Assembly (NCBI RefSeq): GCF_958450345.1
Contig: NC_088780.1
Coordinates: 168,188,726-168,252,725, forward strand
Direction: 5' to 3'
Source of the DNA: Calliphora vicina
Taxonomy: Eukaryota > Arthropoda > Insecta > Diptera > Calliphoridae
Length of the DNA stretch: 64,000 bases
The notes beneath the pieces were generated by a model, which saw nothing but the letters and a program-made list of their open reading frames with translations, was not told the DNA's origin and searched no databases. Numbering within the stretch: position 1 is the stretch's first letter; each line of letters starts with the position of its first letter. Shown here in pieces: positions 57,734 to 64,000 of the stretch. Position numbers and translations under genes: made by a program.

Positions 57734-58106
57734 TTGAAAACCTTTTTTGCACTCTTCAATTATCTTTTAACAAGAGCCCAATATCTCTTCACTGGCCTTA
57801 ACTCCAGGCAATTTAGAGGATTTGCTTGTTTTGATACAAATACCACCTTGCTTACCATAGTGGCAGGATGCCAAATCAGGCTAAAAATCTGTGGACACAT
57901 TAGGAAGTCTTATAAATGGAAGCATCATTTTTTGAAAACATTCCTTCATGTAAATTTCTGTATTCACAGAGCCCTTTGTAACAAATGTTTGGTTTCCTTT
58001 GTCGAAACTGCATATTGCTTGCCATACCAAGAACTTTTTGGGAAAATTTTCTGCTTTTGGGTCCTAAACTTTTTTACAACATTCCCTCGAGCATCAGCAA
58101 CATAAA
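57734..58106 (-). pseudogene. Tc1-type transposase relic copy 3, C-terminal part
   Basis: On the minus strand: FPKSSWYGKQYAVST-like remains of the VWQAICSC block and NCLELRPVKRYWALVKR, where Lys replaces the catalytic Glu. The frame is broken several times. It continues on the other side of the HINE-B insertion. Confidence 0.8.
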
Positions 58107-58862
58107 ACAAGTAAGAAAGTATGGTCGGTCAAGCCCGACCATATAATACCCTACACTAAGTAAAAGAGCAAAAAAAATTTTTCTTTTAAAATTTCAATAA
58201 TTTATATTTTTGAGTGATTTTCGGAAGTGGGGTTATATGGGGGCTATGACCAATTATGGATCGATCACCATGAAATTAGGTCGTGTGATTTATGTCTATA
58301 TTAAAGTTAACTATGCTGAATTTTGTGTGTTTACCAACATTTTTAAGCGATTTATGCACGTTAAAGTGATTTTCGGAAGCGGGTCTATATGGGAGCTATG
58401 ACTAATTATGGACCGATCGTAACAAAATTTGGTGACATGAATTTTGTGTATATAAAACTTATTTGGAGCGGAATTTGTGGAGATACATATATAAATTAAA
58501 CATTTATGACCGATAAAGTCCAATTTCGGGAGGACATTTGTATGGGGGCTAGGTGAAATAATGGACCGATTTCAGCCAGTTTAAATAGGCTTGGTCCTTG
58601 GGCCGAAAAAATAATATGTACCAAATTTGATCGAAATATCTTCAAAATTGCGACCTGTACTCTGCGCACAAGGTTTACATGGACACCCAGCCAGCCAGCC
58701 AGCCGACCAGACGGACGGACGGACATCGCTTAATCGACTCAGAAAGTGATTCTAAGTCGATCGGTATACTTTAAGGTGGGTGTTAGACTAATATTTTTGG
58801 GCGTTACAAACATCTGCACAAATGCATAATACCCTCCCCACTATGGTGGTGTAGGGTATAAA
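58107..58862 (+). mobile_element. HINE-B, full length, inside the Tc1 relic
   Basis: The ends ACAAGTAAGAAAGTATGGTC and 'actatggtggtgtagggtat' are complete, with a GGAC run at about 58709-58724. The empty site is visible in the sister Tc1 copy (about 54265-54275, 'catcagcaacataaacattt'). Confidence 0.88.
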
Positions 58863-59345
58863 TATTGACCCGGAAGCTGCGAAAAATTTCCAGAACATAC
58901 GTTCCGTCATTCATCAGCAGCATGTAGATTTTTTTTATAAAACTTGACTTCAATTTCCGTGTTTGGCCTCTACATTTTTAGCATCGTTCCAGTCAGGAAC
59001 TTTTTGAGCCTCGTATGTTTTTAAACTTGCATTGGCTTTAACTTTTTGTACTAAATAGTCCGAGTACTGAGATAAGCGGACTGCTTTCCTACCGGATGTG
59101 TTGGAAGCTCTTTTGAAAATGCCTTCTATTTATTGGCTTTAGAAACATCATGTGGACCATTCCTTATACATGAACCAGATTTTCTATCAACGGACAAGTT
59201 CTGCCGATACTGTTTAATAACATTGGAAACAGTTTGACGGCAGACCTTTGATTGTTTGGCCAATTTTTTGTTGGACCAGGTGGGTTTTGTTGAAAATAGT
59301 TAATAATTTTAGTATGCACTTTTTTCTGGTCACTCAGTTTAATCA
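58863..59345 (-). pseudogene. Tc1-type transposase relic copy 3, N-terminal part
   Basis: The minus strand has the helix-turn-helix (NYFQQNPPG..., KVCRQTVSNVIKQYRQ then NLSVDRKSG), parallel to 54358-54618. It precedes the part at 57734-58106. Confidence 0.78.
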
Positions 59346-59493
59346 GATTAAAAACAAGTGAACATAATTGACATTAAACATAATACCTGACATACTTTTC
59401 AAAGGTAAATTGATCAAAAACAAATCAAATAATACTTGGATTGAAAGTTTTAAGGAAAAACATTTGTTAAGGTTTTTTCAATCTCACTCCTTA

Positions 59494-59580
59494 GCTAACA
59501 CTGACCAATACTGTGAATAAATTTATATTGTACAAATGTTTCAGAATAAAGACTAAAAATCTATATACCAATGGAGAGCT
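59494..59580 (+). mobile_element. Displaced 3' tail of the 56565 mariner
   Basis: The sequence 'gtgaataaatttatattgta' and 'caaatgtttcagaataaa' matches the end of the mariner at 52225-52270. It places the Tc1 relic inside the mariner. Confidence 0.7.
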
Positions 59581-60033
59581 TATAAAATTACCCTTACTTG
59601 GCTATCCATATTGTGATTGTCTTGAACATATAGCTAACATCAGGTCGAGAGGAAGAAAATATGTATAATTCTAAAAAAATTCGAACTAGATTGAATTTTG
59701 CAAAATTGTTTGTAAAGGTTAATTTAAACTAATTATATTAAATAATTCTATGTGGAAATTTAAAAAAAACTTAAAAATTTTTTCCAAAAATAACAAAACT
59801 GTGAATAGTTTTGAATTATCATAAGAGTTCAAATACATATTAACAAGAGTCTAATATTGCATGTGTTTCGTTTGCGAGAAATATTTCTTATCCTTTGATC
59901 CAGCTCACCATATATTGACGCCAGGACAAACATTTTGTGAAATGGTTTCCTTAAACAAGCTAAACTTTCTATTTAGTTGTGAACATCGACACCTTATTTT
60001 TTGCCTCCACACAAACGGCGCCACCCTAATGTA

Positions 60034-61324
60034 TATGTATATTTTTTAGAAACTAAAAAGTTAAAAAAGTAAAATAGGGGGAGATTACAACAAATATTGC
60101 AATTGCGAGCACTTAAATGCGCCACGCAATTTCTGCACGACTACGAAACGACAAACTTTCATTTTGGATATTATTTAGTAAAGTTTGTTTTTCGATTTTA
60201 CTATTTTTTTTGCTGTTATTATTTTTATAGTTTTTATTTTTTAATTTTGTACAATATTATTTCATTTAAATGCTGGTGGCGCCATTATCAACTGCTAGCT
60301 GCACTTGATAAAAACTACACAATCAACCTAGTGGTCAGTATTTATTGTGTGGACAATGTTGGTTGGTCTTCTTTCAACAATGAGCATTTAAATGTATTTT
60401 TATACGGTTAACTGAAGGGTCCTAAACATTTTAGTTGCCTGGGTGGTTTTACCTCGATTGTTAATAACTTTTATTATTTAGTAGTTTTTTGTGTTTAAAT
60501 TAAGTCATGACAACATTTTGTTTAAATTTATGGATATAATATTGTATTTATTATTTTTTTTAATATAAAATGGGTTAAATAGAATATATAATTTGCAATA
60601 GGGTTATTTAAAAAAACATTCATTAAATTGTATATTTCTTGGAACCTTGTTAAAAATATCTTCTACTTTTCTAGTGATGAACATTATTTGATTTGAATCG
60701 AATGTAATGTAATGTTTGTTTTTCTGTTCTATACACACATCTTCATAAACATATATTAGCACATAAATGTATCCTTCAATTGCAGTTGCAGTCTTCTGAA
60801 ATAACGACTTTGTTATGTGAATGTATACGTTTCTATCTATGTAATGGTTCATTAACCGTTAAACAGTTGTGATGAACTATCTGTAGTTGTAAAAACATTC
60901 TTCTCCTTTTTAGCTCAAGGGCATCTGTTGTATCCTCGAGTATGTATTTGTCTTAAACATGTTTCTACGAATGAAATAACATTTCCAACGCAAAACTTTT
61001 ATTGGGTTTTATGAAAAAATAACAAGGGGAAACAAGGATTATTAGATATTTATGTATAAGTATGAATTTTTCTTAAATAACGAATCTTCATTAAATTAAA
61101 AATGAACGGATTGAAACCGTTATACAATTAAGTAAAACATTGTTGGGAATGTAAATTGTTCATTCAAATTAAACTAAATTTTAAAGAGAGGGAGAGCTTA
61201 AAATTCAAATTTGTTGACAATTTAAATGTTCTTCAGCATGAACAACATCCGATGTTATGTTGGAAAATTGTAATCGCAACATGGGAATTCTCTGAAGTAT
61301 TTGATATACATACTTGTTGACAAT
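60034..61324. other. No gene recognised
   Basis: The 104-codon frame at 60097-60411 is hydrophobic and low-complexity and matches nothing I know. No TE end or RNA gene was seen. Confidence 0.35.
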
Positions 61325-61851
61325 GGCGCATATTCATAAATCATAACTAAAGTCGGAACTAGTAAAACAGAAACTAAAAAAGAGTTCATAGATAGTTGTA
61401 GATCTTATTCACAATTCATAACTAGCTTAGTTACTGTTTGACATGTAGAGAAAACAAAATGTCGATAATATTTTGATCGATATATACTGTAATTAATTAA
61501 AAGGCTTATAAAGCTATTAAAAAACTATTTTTGTTCTCTAAAAAGTACATACAAAATTTATAGTTATAGTTTGTATGTAAATCAATTAAAATAAGGGCAT
61601 TTAAAATTAAATTTTTCAATAGAATGTTGTTGACAAAAAAAAAACACATCTCTAGATTATTTTCTTTTTGTATACATGTATTAAAATGAAATCAATCAGC
61701 TGTTTTTTTGAATGTATTAGTAGTTGGCATTTAGTTACAACTTCACCCATGATTAATTGCTAACTAATTGTGCTGAAAGTAACCAATTGTGAATAACTTA
61801 AATAGGTACTTAAAAAAGTCAACACTTGGTGATCGTTTATGAATATGCGCC
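61325..61851. mobile_element. MITE with GGCGCATATTCATAAA ends
   Basis: The left GGCGCATATTCATAAA and right TTTATGAATATGCGCC are exact 16-bp inverses. AAT lies on both sides (61322-61324 and 61852-61854). It is 527 bp, non-coding. A 3-bp duplication suggests a PIF/Harbinger relation, but this is uncertain. Confidence 0.72.
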
Positions 61852-62002
61852 AATTTTTTCATATTTGAGGAGCCGCAGAACAAAAGGTACTTTTTCGCAC
61901 ATTTCTAAGTTTTGGGAAAATGAGTTTTATTCATTTCGCCGACCCCTTAAACAACTGCATGAACCTGGAAATGGTAACAAGTTTCTTACCTATTAATAGA
62001 TA

Positions 62003-62090
62003 CATCTAAGTGCCATAAGTCACCACATTAAATGTTAAGGATGTTTGATATAAAACCATTTTAATATCGGAAAAAGAACCTTTTGTTTCA
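62003..62090 (+). repeat. Dispersed repeat, copy 2 (also at 281-365)
   Basis: Nearly the same 85 bases as at 281-365. The flank at about 61866-61900 (GGAGCCGCAGAACAAAAGG) is also found inverted near 1250-1285. Confidence 0.75.
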
Positions 62091-62277
62091 TAAACAATAT
62101 TTTTATTTCATTTTAAAAATTTAAATTTTCCAAAAAAATCAGCTATAACTTTTTATTCCCATATTTTTAAAAAAAAGTCTTATATTTTTTTAAATTCTTA
62201 ATTTTGTACATTTTTGAAAAGAGGACATAATTTCCTACACGTTGATATATAATATGTATATCTTTTCTTTTCCGCTA

Positions 62278-62319
62278 GTCCGATTTGAAAGATTTATATA
62301 TATATCTTTCAAATCGGAC
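62278..62319. repeat. Perfect 16-bp hairpin with TA loop
   Basis: GTCCGATTTGAAAGAT (62278-62293) pairs with ATCTTTCAAATCGGAC (62304-62319) across a 10-base loop. Just downstream is the ACCCGAGGTG...TTTGGGG repeat phrase. Confidence 0.85.
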
Positions 62320-62789
62320 CGCAAACAAAAAATTGGCATCATTTTTAATTTTTGATATACCCGAGGTGCCCCACTTTGGGGCATTGTTGCTCGGGCCCCT
62401 TGGTGTTATAAGCCCAAATTTAAAACTAAAACTTATCAACACCTCCTCTATAGCCATGGGAAATTTTATTAAAATCGGGCTATTCGTTTAGAAGTTACAT
62501 ATTTATTTCCACTTTCTTTCAAATCCCTCACTGTGCGATAGGAGCTAGCTGACTGAAATTTTCCACAAATACTCTGTTGATAAGGTTTGTTTTTCTTTTT
62601 CGGACCACCTTTCTCAACACTTGTTATACTTCTTCATTACATCTGACTGTCCCTTTCTCTATTCATTTCTATCTATCTTTATTTTCAGGTAACACAAAGG
62701 GACCTATTGCCTGTATTTAAGTGAGCTGCTCTCTCTTTCTTATCTCTACTATTCGACTGCCTGAGTATTTTTAGTATTGAAAATGGGCA

Positions 62790-63115
62790 ATATCGTTCTA
62801 TGATTTTAGCTAGCCTCTTTACAAATGTCCCCCGGAATACTGTTTGAGTAATCGTAAATATGTTAATTCCTGATGAATCCAGATAAAATGTAGCACAAAT
62901 TAATTCTAAGTACTCTAAAATTATACTGTAGAGTATGGCGAAAATCGTACAACATTTGTCCCTACAGAAAATGACTTGAACATTCATAATTGTCTTATAA
63001 TAAATAATATCGTAATGAATTTGAATATAAGCGTGCTATATGAGCCTAAATCTTTCTACCAACATTTGTGAGGATCGGACCATAAGTGACCCAACTCCCT
63101 TATAATCCCTATATC
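62790..63115. mobile_element. HINE-C fragment
   Basis: It shares 'caaatgtcccccggaatact', 'aagtactctaaaattatact' and 'gtgaggatcggaccataagt' with 24110-25235. It lacks both termini and the microsatellite. It shows the uninterrupted form of the site hit by the hAT at 24290. Confidence 0.7.
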
Positions 63116-64000
63116 ATAAAAATATGTTATTGTAACATATTGATTAAGTTAGTGTTCAGAAAGTTTTATTTTAAGGATGGAACCTTCAACTTCAGGTGTT
63201 TGGGGAAACGAATTATTTCGTATTCTTAAAAAATTTGTTTAAATATTTTTACCCTTTAATGGGGGTAAATTAACACGAAGTCGAATCGGTTGATAATTTT
63301 TTATATTATCAACAGATTTTGTTTCCATAATATCTTAATATTTAATAAATTATTCCAAAACCAAAAACTAATTTTTCAAATTCGTCGGTTTTTTTGGAAA
63401 CTCTATTATATAATGTTCGTTGACTTTCCTCTTAAATTAAAAATAATGGTCTTGCGCCAACCAAAATTCTTATGTGCAAAATTTTATAATATTTTATAAT
63501 ACCTATGACCTTATTGATCATCCATTTACCCTTAAAACAGTCATGTGTTTACATAATAATTGTATTTTTTGTTTCTAATTTCAGGATATCTTGAAAAACT
63601 ATCAAACATCAGGCAGACGATTTCTAGTTCTAGGATTATCATAAAAATAACGAATGTAATGAAGATATTTGTTTACATTGTTTTAAATGTATGTATGTTC
63701 TACATTTTAATTAAATTAGATATTTTTATAATACAATTTATAATTAATTAAAAATCATCAAACTCAATTAAAAAAAAAATTGTTTGTATCGTAATTATTT
63801 AAACACAGTAAGTATTAAGAAATTTTTGCTATTCAAACCATTAACTATTTATGTAAAAAATAAAGAAACTGCATAAATAAATATTGCTTTAAATATAAAC
63901 TAATTAGTTTTTATTTGTTTATTAAATATTAAACAAATGCTTAAAATGGGGTATAAATTGATTGAATCATTCCATTAATATGATGCCATACGGCTGCATA
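63116..64000. other. No gene recognised
   Basis: AT-rich sequence up to the window end with no supported feature. Confidence 0.35.

Larger units (their letters stand above)
57600..59491 (-). mobile_element. Tc1 relic inserted in the mariner, itself split by HINE-B
   Basis: The right end 'caatctcactcct' (to 59491, then TA) matches the 53647-54671 element. Coding relics lie at 57734-58106 and 58863-59345. The left end is decayed near 57600. Mariner sequence on the two sides supports an insertion, since the mariner tail resumes after 59494. Confidence 0.7.
56469..60031. mobile_element. Probable CATTAGG-type host MITE around a nest
   Basis: The left GATTAGGCTGGTCCCC and right GGCGCCACCCTAATG are loosely inverse and flanked by TA (56467-56468 and 60032-60033), like 26609-27237. 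Inside are a mariner, a Tc1 relic and a HINE-B. Pairing ends 3.5 kb apart is inferred. Confidence 0.45.

Noticed and set aside
60097..60411. 104-codon frame
   Set aside because: Aromatic, low-complexity composition typical of chance frames in AT-rich DNA, and no recognisable family.
1..64000. CRISPR arrays, tRNA and rRNA genes, bacterial operons
   Set aside because: None seen. The tandem repeats present are eukaryotic satellites and foldback arrays without spacer structure, and no tRNA-like hairpin set or rRNA motif was noticed by eye; a tRNA scan would settle this.

Overview
This is AT-rich, gene-poor nuclear DNA from an insect, most likely a brachyceran (calyptrate-type) fly. The grounds are: one intact gene that is clearly insect-like; many Tc1, mariner, hAT and piggyBac relics; and several families of short elements with the GTCY-type microsatellite core and palindromic ends of Drosophila DINE-1 (Helentron-associated, 'HINE') elements. 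The species is an inference from style, not from a search.

The only intact protein gene I can support is at 5032-5979 (+). It is an uninterrupted 315-codon reading frame for the mitochondrial 2-oxoglutarate/malate carrier (SLC25A11 family). It has an ATG-free leader of about 260 bases, an in-frame stop just before the start codon, and two poly(A) signals downstream. Nearly all other open frames are chance AT-rich frames or antisense shadows of dead transposases.

The remaining ~63 kb is layered transposon debris. Layout: 1-1300 dispersed repeats and two MITEs; 1506-3080 a full-length but dead Tc1 element; 3081-6300 the carrier gene and its flanks; 6969-9200 a GGGCATTTCC-ended MITE holding a HINE fragment, then a hAT; 11240-14345 two TIR elements, piggyBac-type MITEs and a broken HINE; 14935-17000 an AACGGTA-rich inverted repeat, a piggyBac MITE and a pogo-like remnant; 20165-20810 a HINE; 22260-25765 a four-layer nest; 26609-28182 another MITE/HINE pair; 28521-31124 a hAT inside a hAT; 32371-35765 a HINE with a long GTCT tract, then Tc1 (DD37E-type) and mariner relics; 38040-40620 a mariner relic with an internal inversion and a hAT that still encodes a hAT C-terminal domain; 42030-46120 foldback arrays, a piggyBac MITE with a transposase N-terminus, a hAT, and a HINE split by a solo LTR; 46970-49910 HINEs, a hAT MITE and an inverted repeat pair; 50190-52270 a mariner split by a foldback element carrying an IS630/Tc1-type transposase relic; 53647-54671 a Tc1 relic; 54721-60031 another deep nest; 61325-63115 MITEs and a HINE fragment.

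Insertion junctions are often exact. Eight hAT insertions have perfect 8-bp target duplications, at least three piggyBac-type MITEs sit between TTAA sites, and the TA-flanked elements are symmetrical. The order of insertion can therefore be read directly. No gene here works with the carrier gene as a pathway or operon. The biology is one housekeeping gene in a transposon-rich intergenic landscape.
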